56,093 nucleotides of DNA, from positions 1 through 56,093 of the forward strand of contig CACJNS010000004.1 in NCBI GenBank assembly GCA_902594855.1, written 5' to 3'. The notes under the pieces are model-generated. The model was not told the origin of the DNA. It saw nothing but the letters and a program-made list of their open reading frames with translations, and searched no databases. Source of the stretch: an uncultured SAR86 cluster bacterium (GTDB lineage: Bacteria; Pseudomonadota; Gammaproteobacteria; Magnimaribacterales; AG-339-G14). The translations under genes were made by a program, and so were the position numbers. Shown one piece after another: positions 26,983-35,828 of this stretch (position 1 is its first letter; each line of letters begins with the position of its first letter).

Positions 26983-27588
26983 TTATTGATTGTTACCAGA
27001 ATGAATCAAAGCCATAAATTCATTTCGAGTATTAATATTTTTTTGAAATACTCCAGTCATTTTACTGGTCACGGTGCTTGTTTCTGACTTATGAATACCC
27101 CTGGTAGTCATGCATTGGTGAGCAGCATCAACCACCACGGCAACACCTTTTGGTTTTAATACTTTGCTTATAGTGTCAGCGATTTGAGCCGTCATAGTTT
27201 CTTGTGTTTGTAATCTTTTACCAAAAACATCGACAATTCTTGCCAATTTACTTATTCCTACAACTCTATTATTTGGGATATAACCTATATGAGCTATACC
27301 CAATATTGGTACCATGTGATGTTCGCAGTGAGATTCAAGCCTTATGTTCCTGACGATAACCATTTCGTCGTAACCTTCAACTTCTTCAAAAGTTTTCGAT
27401 AATATTTCTTCAGGATCGTCATGATAACCTGCAAAAAATTCTTGGTAAGCTCTTGCAACTCGATCAGGAGTTTCAATTAAACCTTCCCTATCAGGATCAT
27501 CTCCTGCCCAGGCAATTAAGGTTCTGACGGCATCTTTAGCCTCTTCCATGGAAGGAAGAGGTGTTTTTAGTTTTGTTACTTTTTTCAT
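26983..27588 (-). CDS. folE: GTP cyclohydrolase I, FolE
   Basis: FolE converts GTP to dihydroneopterin triphosphate, the first step of folate synthesis (and of queuosine). The 201-residue product shows DPDREGLIETPDRVA, the zinc-binding ESHCEHHMVPILGIAHIGYIP and HQCMTTRGI, all with the metal-binding Cys and His residues. It starts an operon with maf. A 12-base palindrome (27589-27600) lies immediately upstream of the ATG and shares the core ATAACTTAT with the repeats at 21336-21374. Confidence 0.97.
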   Translation of the reverse strand: MKKVTKLKTPLPSMEEAKDAVRTLIAWAGDDPDREGLIETPDRVARAYQEFFAGYHDDPEEILSKTFEEVEGYDEMVIVRNIRLESHCEHHMVPILGIAHIGYIPNNRVVGISKLARIVDVFGKRLQTQETMTAQIADTISKVLKPKGVAVVVDAAHQCMTTRGIHKSETSTVTSKMTGVFQKNINTRNEFMALIHSGNNQ

Positions 27589-27659
27589 AACTTATAAGTT
27601 TGAGGTGCTAACTCTAGATGTAATTTTACAATATAGCAAAGTTAATAACAGGAATAAGG

Positions 27660-28343
27660 TTATTTCTGAACTATTGATCCTCCGCCTTTTGCAAACTCCT
27701 CTGCAGCTTTTTTATCTTTCAATAGGTTTTCAACCTTTACAGGTACTTCTAAGCCTTTGAGCATTCCTGGTTGTTCATAACATCTGTCAATCCAACCTTT
27801 TAGATTATCTAAGTCATCGGTTGAAACTCCTGACCAACGATGCGTCCGGACCCAACACCAATTTGCTATATCAGCTATCGAGAATTCATCAGCTAACCAA
27901 TCTCTACCTTCTAAGCGAGTGTTTAAAACTTCAAAAAGCCTTCTGCTCTCATTTTGGTATCTATCGATTGCGGGTTGTATTTTTTCTGGGAAATATCTAA
28001 AAAATACATTTGCCTGCCCCATCATTGGACCGATGCCTCCCATCTGGAACATTAACCATTGAATGGCTACAGATTTTTGATGAGGATCTTTTGGAAGCAA
28101 TTTTCCTGTTTTCTCAGCCAAATAAATCATGATTGCTCCTGATTCAAATATTGCTAAATCATTGTTAGCTCTATCGACAATAACCGGTATTCTGCCATTT
28201 GGGTTCATCGCTAAGAATTCTTTGGTTTTTTGCTCTCCTTTTTGCAGGTTTATCGCATGAATAGTATATTCAAGATTTAAAGCTTCAAGGGTGCATGAAA
28301 CTTTATGTCCATTTGGTGTGGAGGTTGTGTAAAGATCAATCAT
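27660..28343 (-). CDS. Glutathione S-transferase-like protein (YfcG/YghU type)
   Basis: A 227-residue GST with a thioredoxin-fold N-terminal domain ([21 protein letters not shown], then NPNGRIPVI and [10 protein letters not shown] for glutathione binding) and a helical C-terminal domain ([18 protein letters not shown]). The TSTPNG opening is typical of the nu-class disulfide reductases YfcG and YghU rather than detoxifying GSTs. It overlaps the DUF4389 gene by 8 bases. A role in thiol redox balance is likely. Confidence 0.9.
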   Translation of the reverse strand: MIDLYTTSTPNGHKVSCTLEALNLEYTIHAINLQKGEQKTKEFLAMNPNGRIPVIVDRANNDLAIFESGAIMIYLAEKTGKLLPKDPHQKSVAIQWLMFQMGGIGPMMGQANVFFRYFPEKIQPAIDRYQNESRRLFEVLNTRLEGRDWLADEFSIADIANWCWVRTHRWSGVSTDDLDNLKGWIDRCYEQPGMLKGLEVPVKVENLLKDKKAAEEFAKGGGSIVQK

Positions 28344-28683
28344 CTTCTGAATTATTTAACGAATTAAAAGGATACGGTCTTTCTTCTGTTTCAAAAGTTA
28401 CAAAATCGATAATTTGATTAATGAATTTCTGAAAGACATTAGTTAGGTCGCCTAAATTTTTATTTGGTTTTTTTGTTATCAGTTTAAAAATGAACTGCGC
28501 AAAAGCAATTATCCACAATAGGAATATTGAATAAGATATGACTATCAAATAAACAACGACGAGAAGAGCATCTATCCAGGTAGAACTGTCTTTAATATTT
28601 GACATTGCCTCATCAGAAACAGACTCTGGGGTTGTTTCTACTTCCTTGTTTTCTTCTTCTATTTTTTTTTCTTCTTCACTCAT
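28336..28683 (-). CDS. DUF4389 membrane protein
   Basis: A 115-residue protein with a Glu/Lys-rich N-terminus (about 1-35), one long or two short membrane segments (about 38-72) and the conserved ERPYPFN near the C-terminus, the hallmark of DUF4389. Function is unknown. The ATG directly follows the gpsA stop with no gap and the end overlaps the GST by 8 bases, so all three are translated from one message. An A9 tract (complement of 28662-28670) encodes part of the Glu/Lys stretch. Confidence 0.85.
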   Translation of the reverse strand: MSEEEKKIEEENKEVETTPESVSDEAMSNIKDSSTWIDALLVVVYLIVISYSIFLLWIIAFAQFIFKLITKKPNKNLGDLTNVFQKFINQIIDFVTFETEERPYPFNSLNNSEDD

Positions 28684-29688
28684 TTATAAATCTCTTCCGT
28701 CAGACTCAATGACCATTTTATCAAAAGATTCTTTTACTGAGCCTTTTTTAAAGACGATATTGTATAGTTTTTCCACTATAGGCATATCTAATTTTAGGGC
28801 CGAAACTTTTTCATAGACTGTTTTTAAAGTTTTTTCTCCCTCAATAACCTGATCTATTATTTTTTTTGCCTCGTCTCGTGTTTTTCCTTTACCCAAGAGA
28901 TAACCAAAAGAATAATTTCTACTTTTTTCTGAACTAGCGGTGGCAAAAAGGTCGCCCACTCCAGCCAAACCTAATAAAGTTAATTTTTTTAATTTCAAAG
29001 CTTCAAAAAGGTGAGACATTTCTACCAGGCTTCTTGTCAAAATCATTGCTTTTGTATTTTTTTTGTTTCCTAATCCATCGGATAATCCAGAAACGATTGC
29101 ATAAATATTTTTTAGAGCCCCAGCAAGTTCAACGCCTTTAACATCATTGTTCAGAAAAACTTTAAAACTTTGCCTATCAAAAATGTTTAAAAATTCTGTT
29201 CCTATTTTTTTGTTTTTAGCAGCAATCACACAAGCTGCTGCCATACCCTCGATGATTTCGGAGGCTAAATTAGGGCCAGATAAAACACTTATATTTGATT
29301 CCATCGCGAGTTCTTCTTTGAGAATTTCACTCATTGTGTAAAAAGATTTCTTTTCCAGACCTTTTGAGGCTATGAGAAAGGAAGTCTCTGGCACTATGTG
29401 TTTTTTATTTTTTCTGAAAAAACTCCTTACAGATGATGACGGTATGCAAACTATCACGTGGCTTAGATTTAATACATCTTTTTGATTTGAAGTAGCTTTT
29501 ATATTTTTGTGTAATTTCTTGTTACCAGAATATTTTTTGTTTGTATGATTTTTATTTATTTCATTAATGGTGCTTGAGTTACGTGACCAGATTGACACTT
29601 CATATCCATTATTTGCTGCGATATCAGCGAGAACTGTTCCCCAAGAGCCAGATCCTAAAATTCCAATTTTATTATTTTTAAGTTTCAT
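28684..29688 (-). CDS. gpsA: Glycerol-3-phosphate dehydrogenase [NAD(P)+], GpsA
   Basis: GpsA reduces dihydroxyacetone phosphate to sn-glycerol 3-phosphate, the backbone for phospholipids. The 334-residue product has the Rossmann motif ILGSGSWGTVLADIAANNG, the segment SGPNLASEI, the catalytic Lys in GALKNIYAIVSG, and GVGDLFATASS. Gene length is typical. It overlaps the patatin gene by 11 bases and abuts the DUF4389 gene, in a minus-strand operon patatin-gpsA-DUF4389-GST. Confidence 0.96.
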   Translation of the reverse strand: MKLKNNKIGILGSGSWGTVLADIAANNGYEVSIWSRNSSTINEINKNHTNKKYSGNKKLHKNIKATSNQKDVLNLSHVIVCIPSSSVRSFFRKNKKHIVPETSFLIASKGLEKKSFYTMSEILKEELAMESNISVLSGPNLASEIIEGMAAACVIAAKNKKIGTEFLNIFDRQSFKVFLNNDVKGVELAGALKNIYAIVSGLSDGLGNKKNTKAMILTRSLVEMSHLFEALKLKKLTLLGLAGVGDLFATASSEKSRNYSFGYLLGKGKTRDEAKKIIDQVIEGEKTLKTVYEKVSALKLDMPIVEKLYNIVFKKGSVKESFDKMVIESDGRDL

Positions 29689-30550
29689 CTAAAAATTTCA
29701 GAGAAGAGTTTTCAAATTTATCCCACCATTTAAGACCCATTTCTCTCATTAATTCCAAATTACTCATTGTTTTGATATCTATTTTAGAGGCAACTTCATT
29801 CAGATTAGAGTCAACTCGAAAATAATTTTGACCAATAATTTCCTGGGCTAATTGATGTTCAAGATTTGATTCCAAAAGCATTGGAATAATTCCTCCCCTT
29901 AGCCAAGACAAGGATCCCCAATATTTTGTTTTAGAACCCTCAACAAAATTATTATTAAAACCCGTACCAACACTAAAGACTTTTATTTCTTCTCCTGGAA
30001 ATAATTTTTTTCCTTCAGAATAAGCTATTAAGGCAGGATTATTAGTTGAAACCGCACCATCCACATACCAATTTGATTCAATTTCGACTGCGGGAAAATA
30101 TGTTGGCGCTGCAGATGTAGCAGCCGCAACATCAGCAACAAATAGTTCTGGATGTTCTCTCTCGGAAAAGATTGTAGGAAATCTTGTATCCAAATTATGT
30201 GCAAGAATTGAGCAAGGTAAATCAGCGCTAATCATTTTCAAATTTCCAAAATACTCATAAAGTACTTCCATCTTTTTATCGCCGCTGTATTTGGTTCTAA
30301 AAAAACTTGAAAAGGATCGTGAAAATATTTTTTTTAAGTTTGTCTCTGAGTAGATTTCTAAAAGTCTGGGGCCTTCAATTTCCAAAACTGAAATCACAAG
30401 AGCTATTATTCCCCCTGTTGAAGTTCCAACAACTAAGTCAAACTTGGATGACAGAGGCTTTTTTAATCTTTTTTCTAATTCAAATAAATATATGGAAGTT
30501 GCAAGTCCCCTGACTCCGCCGCCGTCTAAAGATAAAACATATTTTGCCAT
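29678..30550 (-). CDS. Patatin-like phospholipase
   Basis: A 290-residue patatin-domain lipid acyl hydrolase. It shows the oxyanion loop DGGGVRG (9-15), the nucleophile Ser44 in GTSTGG, and the partner Asp164 in VDGA, a complete Ser-Asp dyad. No signal peptide or barrel is present, so it acts in the cytoplasm or at the inner membrane face. It leads the operon with gpsA, linking phospholipid breakdown and backbone supply. The DGGGVRG form is like that of plant patatins and CapV-type effectors, but no nucleotide cyclase gene is nearby. Confidence 0.92.
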   Translation of the reverse strand: MAKYVLSLDGGGVRGLATSIYLFELEKRLKKPLSSKFDLVVGTSTGGIIALVISVLEIEGPRLLEIYSETNLKKIFSRSFSSFFRTKYSGDKKMEVLYEYFGNLKMISADLPCSILAHNLDTRFPTIFSEREHPELFVADVAAATSAAPTYFPAVEIESNWYVDGAVSTNNPALIAYSEGKKLFPGEEIKVFSVGTGFNNNFVEGSKTKYWGSLSWLRGGIIPMLLESNLEHQLAQEIIGQNYFRVDSNLNEVASKIDIKTMSNLELMREMGLKWWDKFENSSLKFLDET

Positions 30551-30578
30551 GTAGGTTGATCAGCTCAGTTATAATTAT

Positions 30579-31328
30579 ATGATGACTGCAATTGAGCAAT
30601 TTACTGATCACATTCTACACTCAAATTATCCAGTTTTTTTTACTGGTGCAGGTATAAGCACTAATTCAGGAATACCAGATTTTCGAGGGCCAAAAGGTTT
30701 TTGGAAAACAAATACTCCCATTATGTTTCAGGATTTTATGAGTCAAGAATCAATGAGAATGAAATATTGGACCCAAAGCGTAGAATTTAAATCAAATTTT
30801 CAAGAAAAAATTCCTAATGAGGGACATACAATAATCTCTGAGATAATTAATTCAAAAAAAGCCGGGCATTGCATTACACAGAACGTAGATAATCTTCATC
30901 AAAAATCTGGGCTCAATGATGCTTCTGTCACAGAACTTCATGGTAATGCAACTTTTGCAGTTTGCTTAGAATGCAAAAAAAGATTTGAACTTTCTTTCAT
31001 TCATGAAGAATTTAAATCTTCCAATAAGCCACCTAAATGTGATTCTTGTAACGGATGGATAAAAACAGCAACGATATCTTTTGGCCAACCAATGCCTGAA
31101 GATAAAATGATTATTGCACATGAAGAAACATTAAAAGCTGATGTTTTTATTGTTGCTGGATCATCCTTGTCGGTTTTTCCTGCAGCAAATTTTCCTTTAA
31201 TCGCAAAAGAAAATGACGCCAAGCTATTGATTGTCAACAATGAAGAAACGCAATTCGATCATTTTGCAGATGTTTTAATTCATGATGATATTTCAAAAAC
31301 CTTCTCAAATTTAAAGATTAATCATTAA
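30579..31328 (+). CDS. NAD-dependent protein deacylase (sirtuin, CobB-like)
   Basis: A 249-residue Sir2-family enzyme that removes acyl groups from lysines using NAD. It shows GAGIS and GIPDFRG (NAD binding), TQNVDNLHQKSG, the catalytic His in ELHGN, and four zinc Cys (CLECKK and CDSCNG). It is divergent from the patatin gene with only 28 bases between starts. A TATAAT hexamer (30570-30575) ends 3 bases before the ATG and there is no ribosome-binding site, suggesting a leaderless message. It is followed after 4 bases by the SLC13 symporter. Confidence 0.93.
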   Translation: MMTAIEQFTDHILHSNYPVFFTGAGISTNSGIPDFRGPKGFWKTNTPIMFQDFMSQESMRMKYWTQSVEFKSNFQEKIPNEGHTIISEIINSKKAGHCITQNVDNLHQKSGLNDASVTELHGNATFAVCLECKKRFELSFIHEEFKSSNKPPKCDSCNGWIKTATISFGQPMPEDKMIIAHEETLKADVFIVAGSSLSVFPAANFPLIAKENDAKLLIVNNEETQFDHFADVLIHDDISKTFSNLKINH

Positions 31329-31332
31329 ATAA

Positions 31333-32766
31333 ATGGATACAAAAAAAATAGGATTTTGGTCGGGGATTCTTTTATTTATAACAATTTTAATCTTTTTTAA
31401 TCCGGATGATTTATCTCAAAAAGGTCAGATAACTGCAGCTGTTTTTATTTTGATGGGTATTTGGTGGGCGACAGAAGCATTACCCCTTCCTGCAACAGCG
31501 CTTATCCCCATTATCGCCTTCCCTCTTTTAGGTGTTGAAGAAATTGGAGTGCTTTCAAAAGAGTATATGAACAAAGTTCAATTTTTATTTGCTGGAGGAT
31601 TCATGATTGCTATTGCCATGCAAAAATGGAACTTACACAAGCGAATAGCTTTGATTGTTTTATCTATTACTGGATTCAAAAGTGAGAGATTAATTGCAGG
31701 TTTCATGATAGCAAGTTTTATTTTGAGCATGTGGATTATGAATACCTCTACAACCATTATGCTTCTTCCAATCGGCATCTCTATCATTCAAGCAATCAAT
31801 GATTCCATCAAAAATTTATCCGAAGATCAAAAACTAAATTTTCAAGTCTGCTTACTTCTGGGAATTGCATATTCTTCATCTTTAGGTGGAATAACTACAC
31901 CTATTGGAACAGCACCTAATGGTGTTTTAATTCAATATGCATTTGAAAACTATAATTTAGATATAGGTTTTATAGATTGGTTTTCAATTGCAGCACCTTT
32001 TTCAATTGTCTCTTTACCAATCATTTGGTTAGTTCTAACAAAATTCTTATTTACAATTAATTTTTCTGATACCGGCAGTGCTGAAAAAATTCTTTTTGAA
32101 ATTAAAGAAGAACTAGGTGATATGAGTCGAGAGGAAAAGATAGTTTCTCTTGTATTTTTGTTTACTGCTTTTGGATGGGTGTTTCGAAAAATTATTGATG
32201 ACCTTCCTTTTCTATTTTTACTAGAGGATGCGGTTATATCGATGATGGGTGGTTTGAGTCTTTTCTTTTTGACGTCAAATCAAAAACGCTTACTGGACTG
32301 GGAAGATATCCAAAATAAATTTCCTTGGGGTTTAATTTTTTTATTTGGTGGCGGAATGACTCTTGCTTATGTGGTCAATGATAGTGGCTTAGCTATTTGG
32401 CTTGCTAACTTGGTACCAAACGAAGCCAGCTTAATTTTGGTCTTGTTCATCGTAATCGCAATGGTCATCGCATTAACAGAATTGACCAGTAATTTAACTA
32501 CAACCATTACATTTATTCCCATCATTGCAGGGATTGGTATAAACATTGGAGTCAATCCCATGCTGCTCATAGTTCCTCTTACGATCGCGGCCAGTTGTGC
32601 GTTCATGCTTCCAGTAGCAACTCCTCCAAATTCTATTGTTTACGCATCGGGTTATATTCCGATAAACCGCATGGTTAGAGCGGGTATTTTCTTAAATATA
32701 ATCTGTGGCTTGCTCCTACTAGCTTTAAATTATTTATTTCCAAATTCTTTTCAGTTATTTAAGTAG
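31333..32766 (+). CDS. SLC13/DASS-family sodium:dicarboxylate (or sulfate) symporter
   Basis: A 477-residue inner-membrane protein with roughly 11-12 hydrophobic segments. Two sodium/substrate-binding hairpins are visible: MNTSTTIMLLPIG near residue 136 and TSNLTTTITFIPI near 385, together with TTPIGTAPNG. These are the SNT-type motifs of the DASS family (VcINDY, NaDC), which import succinate, malate or related anions with sodium. It probably shares a transcript with the sirtuin gene. No terminator is seen directly after it; the next one is at 33016-33044. Confidence 0.9.
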   Translation: MDTKKIGFWSGILLFITILIFFNPDDLSQKGQITAAVFILMGIWWATEALPLPATALIPIIAFPLLGVEEIGVLSKEYMNKVQFLFAGGFMIAIAMQKWNLHKRIALIVLSITGFKSERLIAGFMIASFILSMWIMNTSTTIMLLPIGISIIQAINDSIKNLSEDQKLNFQVCLLLGIAYSSSLGGITTPIGTAPNGVLIQYAFENYNLDIGFIDWFSIAAPFSIVSLPIIWLVLTKFLFTINFSDTGSAEKILFEIKEELGDMSREEKIVSLVFLFTAFGWVFRKIIDDLPFLFLLEDAVISMMGGLSLFFLTSNQKRLLDWEDIQNKFPWGLIFLFGGGMTLAYVVNDSGLAIWLANLVPNEASLILVLFIVIAMVIALTELTSNLTTTITFIPIIAGIGINIGVNPMLLIVPLTIAASCAFMLPVATPPNSIVYASGYIPINRMVRAGIFLNIICGLLLLALNYLFPNSFQLFK

Positions 32767-32809
32767 TATTTGATTGTTCTCAAAACAATGAAGTATTAAA
32801 ATTACAAAA

Positions 32810-33044
32810 GGTGTCGCAGCTAGTGAAAAAATATCAGGGATTCTCTAGAACTGCTTTCAAACAATTTACCCTGTACAGGAGGTGGTCCAAAATTAATATT
32901 AACGATTTAGCAGGAATATCAGGGGGTGCCTCTTGACAACGGGTTGACCCGTATTCCGGCTAGAGGCCGGTACGTCCCGCCTCTAGTAAGAGATTAGTTG
33001 AGATACTTTCTCTTGAAAAACCCCGCAAAATGCGGGGTTTTTTT
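32810..33044 (+). ncRNA. Candidate structured RNA ending in a strong terminator
   Basis: This 277-base gap has no open frame of note but many paired elements. It contains a 10-base repeat AATATCAGGG (32830-32839 and 32915-32924), the palindrome CCTGTACAGG (32870-32879) and the hairpin ACGGG-TTGA-CCCGT (32939-32952). An 8-base-pair stem CTAGAGGC/GCCTCTAG (32960-32967 with 32979-32986) follows. GCCTCT at 32928-32933 can also pair with the AGAGGC at 32962-32967, so two exclusive folds exist. A strong terminator closes the stretch on the plus strand. Boundaries are estimates, and the strand is inferred from the terminator, which would work in both directions. It does not match 6S, tmRNA, 4.5S or RNase P RNA by eye. 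Confidence 0.4.
33016..33044. terminator. Bidirectional Rho-independent terminator
   Basis: CCCCGCA (33021-33027) and TGCGGGG (33031-33037) form a very stable stem with a 3-base loop, flanked by A's on the left and seven T's on the right. It can end the SDR gene on the minus strand, whose stop is at 33044, and any plus-strand transcript from the sirtuin-symporter unit or the candidate RNA. Confidence 0.9.
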
Positions 33045-33847
33045 CAATCAGATGTAAGATCGTGACCTGATGAGGCAGTCAGACCTCCATCGCAAATGAT
33101 GGTCTCACCAACAGTGAAATTTCCAGCACGTGAAGAGAGAAAGATTGCAAGACCTCCAACATCCTCAGCGGTGCCTATTCTTTTCATAGGATTTCTTTCA
33201 ACTAAAGGATCATAGTTATGAGCCACTGCAGATCCCAACATATTGCTAGGAAATGGGCCAGGAGCAATTGCATTCACCAAAATATTATCTTGTACTAATC
33301 TTGAGGATAGATGTCTCGTCAAATGATGAACTGCCGCTTTAGACGCACTGTAAACATAGTTCTCAAAAGCCGGTGTATTAATACCATCTATCGAACCGAT
33401 ATTTATCACTCTGGCTGGATTATCCTTGGTAGATTCTTTTTTTAATAAAGGTAAGAATTTTTGAGTAACAAAAAACATACTTTTGACATTTAAATCCATT
33501 ACCTTATCCCATCCAAGTTCTGAGAATTCTTCAATTGGCTCTCCCCATGCTGCACCGGCATTATTAACTAAGATATCTAATTTTGATTCTTTTTGATTTA
33601 TTTCTTCAAAAAGTTTCTGAATACCCTCCAAACTAGATGTATTGTTAGGAATTGAAATACATTCGGCATTATATTTTTCACTAAGTTCGCTTGCTTTATT
33701 GTCACAAGCTTCTGCTTTTCTAGCAGTTATATAAACTTTTGCTCCATTAGCTAAGTAAGCGGATGCGATCATCTCGCCTACTCCTCTTGAACCACCTGTA
33801 ACTAGTGCTACCTTATCTTTGACAGAAAAAATTTCTTCAATTTTCAT
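33044..33847 (-). CDS. Short-chain dehydrogenase/reductase (RhlG/FabG-like)
   Basis: A 267-residue SDR. The start is the ATG at 33845-33847 with an AAAGG site; an apparent 37-residue N-terminal extension is only read-through of tRNA-Asp. It has TGGSRGVGEMIA (cofactor), NNAGAAWG, active-site Ser in NIGSIDG, Tyr-x3-Lys (YSASK) and the usual PG loop (IAPGPFPSNML). It is similar in layout to RhlG and to the AtuB-type SDRs found in acyclic terpene clusters; an AtuA-like gene and acyl-CoA carboxylase lie 2-9 kb away. The start codon is only 17 bases after the 3' end of tRNA-Asp. Confidence 0.88.
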   Translation of the reverse strand: MKIEEIFSVKDKVALVTGGSRGVGEMIASAYLANGAKVYITARKAEACDNKASELSEKYNAECISIPNNTSSLEGIQKLFEEINQKESKLDILVNNAGAAWGEPIEEFSELGWDKVMDLNVKSMFFVTQKFLPLLKKESTKDNPARVINIGSIDGINTPAFENYVYSASKAAVHHLTRHLSSRLVQDNILVNAIAPGPFPSNMLGSAVAHNYDPLVERNPMKRIGTAEDVGGLAIFLSSRAGNFTVGETIICDGGLTASSGHDLTSD

Positions 33848-33864
33848 ATACAACCTTTTATTTA

Positions 33865-33943
33865 TGGCGGACCGGACGGGACTCGAACCCGCGACCTCCG
33901 CCGTGACAGGGCGGCGTTCTAACCAGAACTGAACTACCGGTCC
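33865..33943 (-). tRNA. tRNA-Asp (GTC)
   Basis: A 79-base cloverleaf on the minus strand with acceptor GGACCGG/CCGGTCC, anticodon GTC in loop CTGTCAC, T-arm GCGGG-TTCGAGT-CCCGT and encoded CCA. The D-loop has 11 bases, two more than in E. coli tRNA-Asp. It sits just before the SDR gene and probably shares its transcript. Confidence 0.96.
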
Positions 33944-34018
33944 AATTGAGGTAAACAATTATACATAGTATGAAAAGAAAGTAACTTACTTAAAAATGAG
34001 AATGTATTTTTTTAAAAT

Positions 34019-35599
34019 TTATATTGGTTTGTTATGTTCTATTCTGAAAGAAATTGGTTTAAGTTTTCTATAATTCTTTGATTTTACTGTAGAGACATAA
34101 TGAAACTTTGCTTCAATAAAATCAGAATGAACTGAAATTTCGGTGTAACCTTTATTCTTACCATCCATCCAGACTAAATCTCTATTTGATTCAACAAAGG
34201 ATTTCTCTATTGAATTTACAAGGCTTCCAAAGGTGTCAACAAAATTTGGGGAAGAAATGGAAGGCGCACCTATTTCGACTCCAATGAAATTACTTTTGTC
34301 ATATAAATTAGATACCCATGAGCAGTGTGAATCTCCGGCCAAAATTATGTTTGCTTGTGAGTTGCTAATAATTTTATAAAATTTATCTCTTTCTTTGGGA
34401 TAACCATCCCATTGATCTGTGTTGTAAGGAATTTCTTTTCCAGATAGAGCTCTGAATCTCTGAATGTATGACGGAAATTCGTCGCTATCGATTTGACTTA
34501 AAATATTAGGCAAATATTTTGGTCCAATCAATATTTGCTGCCCAAAAATTGACCATTTGAATTCATTAGAATTGTTTTTTTTAATCCATCTAAACTGCTC
34601 GTTTCCAAGAAGCTTTCTTGGTTTTTGTAAATCTCTCTTATATGATTTTGTTTTGAAATTCTTACCCTCAAAATAGCTTTCAATATCCAACTGCTTATTT
34701 CTTGCAGCCGATCTTGTATCTAACATCATTAGATTTATAAGATTCCCAATTTTAAAACTTCTCCAAATCTTTTCTTTTTTGCCTTTCTCGCGAATGGGCA
34801 TCCATTCATAATATGCTTTGAGTGCATTTCGTTTTCTTTCTTGAAAATTTCCCTCGTTCTTTTGATGATTTTCAGCACCATTTTTCCATGAATCATTAGT
34901 GAACTCATGATCATCCCAGACCGCAATCATTGGTTTATTTGCGTGTAGCTTTTTAAGATCATTATCTTTTCTGTAGGTTGCATGTCTCTTACGGTAATCA
35001 TCAAGTGAGATAATTTCGTGTTTAGGTTCAACTAATCTATTCATCTCTTTTGCATCAGAAGATGCATATCCATCGACTGCATATTCATAGAGATAATCGC
35101 CCAAGTGAAGAACAAGATGGATATCTGTATTTTCAGCAATTTCTTTGTAAGAATTAAAATATCCTGCTGGATAATTAGAACAACTACAAAAAGCAATATT
35201 GAAACTTCTTGGATTATAAGAAGGTAAAGTTATTGTTTTACCAATTTCAGAATAAATTTTGTCAGCAGTAAACCTATAAAAAATGCTTTCTCCATTAAAT
35301 TGATCTGGGATTCTTGCATCAACTTTCACAGTAAAATCATTGCTTAGTTTTGCAGTTACGCGTCCTTTAGCAATAATTCTGGAAAAGTCTTTTTGATCAG
35401 AGACTTCCCATCTAACTTTCTTCTTTTTGCTTTCTACTCCTGATAATTTTGTCCAGAGAATGACGTTTGAATTAGTTGGATCTCCGCTTGCAATTCCATA
35501 TTTAAAAGAGATTTTTTTATCTTGGCTAAAAGGGAAAATTCTAAATGGCAAGAGAACTAGAAGGATGCCAAGGGTACGTAAAAATTGTCTTCTTTTCAT
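34019..35599 (-). CDS. PhoD-like alkaline phosphatase / phosphodiesterase
   Basis: A 526-residue exported metallophosphatase of the PhoD family, which releases phosphate from phosphomono- and diesters. The N-terminus MKRRQFLRTLGILLVLLPF is a twin-arginine signal peptide. Metal ligands appear in HLGDYLYEY, WDDHEFTND and GDSHCSW. It carries many Lys residues for an exported protein, but the same is true of its neighbours. In phosphorus-poor seawater such enzymes help scavenge organic phosphate. It stands alone between tRNA-Val and tRNA-Asp; I see no Pho box. Confidence 0.92.
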   Translation of the reverse strand: MKRRQFLRTLGILLVLLPFRIFPFSQDKKISFKYGIASGDPTNSNVILWTKLSGVESKKKKVRWEVSDQKDFSRIIAKGRVTAKLSNDFTVKVDARIPDQFNGESIFYRFTADKIYSEIGKTITLPSYNPRSFNIAFCSCSNYPAGYFNSYKEIAENTDIHLVLHLGDYLYEYAVDGYASSDAKEMNRLVEPKHEIISLDDYRKRHATYRKDNDLKKLHANKPMIAVWDDHEFTNDSWKNGAENHQKNEGNFQERKRNALKAYYEWMPIREKGKKEKIWRSFKIGNLINLMMLDTRSAARNKQLDIESYFEGKNFKTKSYKRDLQKPRKLLGNEQFRWIKKNNSNEFKWSIFGQQILIGPKYLPNILSQIDSDEFPSYIQRFRALSGKEIPYNTDQWDGYPKERDKFYKIISNSQANIILAGDSHCSWVSNLYDKSNFIGVEIGAPSISSPNFVDTFGSLVNSIEKSFVESNRDLVWMDGKNKGYTEISVHSDFIEAKFHYVSTVKSKNYRKLKPISFRIEHNKPI

Positions 35600-35687
35600 T
35601 TATAAAAAATAACATTTTTAATTGGAAGTAATGTTACAAAATTGGGTATTTTGAACTCAAAAAGGATAATTCAAATATTTAGATAAA

Positions 35688-35763
35688 TGGTGGGCGATAC
35701 AGGACTTGAACCTGTAACTTCCACCTTGTAAGGGTGGCACTCTACCAATTGAGTTAATCGCCC
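35688..35763 (-). tRNA. tRNA-Val (TAC)
   Basis: A 76-base cloverleaf on the minus strand with acceptor GGGCGAT/ATCGCCC, anticodon TAC in loop CTTACAA, T-arm ACAGG-TTCAAGT-CCTGT and encoded CCA. It lies 88 bases before the PhoD gene on the same strand. Confidence 0.95.
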
Positions 35764-35828
35764 AAAGAAACGAGGATTATAGTATTCAAGTCTATGCAAG
35801 TCATCACTTAGTTAGGCTATCAACAAAA

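Noticed and set aside
28662-28670. A9 run in the DUF4389 gene as a slippage site
   Set aside because: It lies in a low-complexity Glu/Lys start region, so I see no functional reason for a second product.
29678-31328. Patatin plus sirtuin as a CBASS or Thoeris-like defence system
   Set aside because: No CD-NTase, TIR or other partner gene is nearby; the patatin is translationally coupled to gpsA and the sirtuin is a standard deacylase with zinc Cys.
32767-33043. 6S RNA, tmRNA, 4.5S RNA or RNase P RNA
   Set aside because: None of their conserved cores (tag peptide, GGAAGGAAGC-type loop, GAGGAAAGTCC, 6S bubble) is visible; it is reported as a candidate of unknown type only.
33848-33958. N-terminal extension of the SDR gene over tRNA-Asp
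   Set aside because: The extra 37 residues are a translation of the tRNA; the start at 33847 has its own ribosome-binding site.
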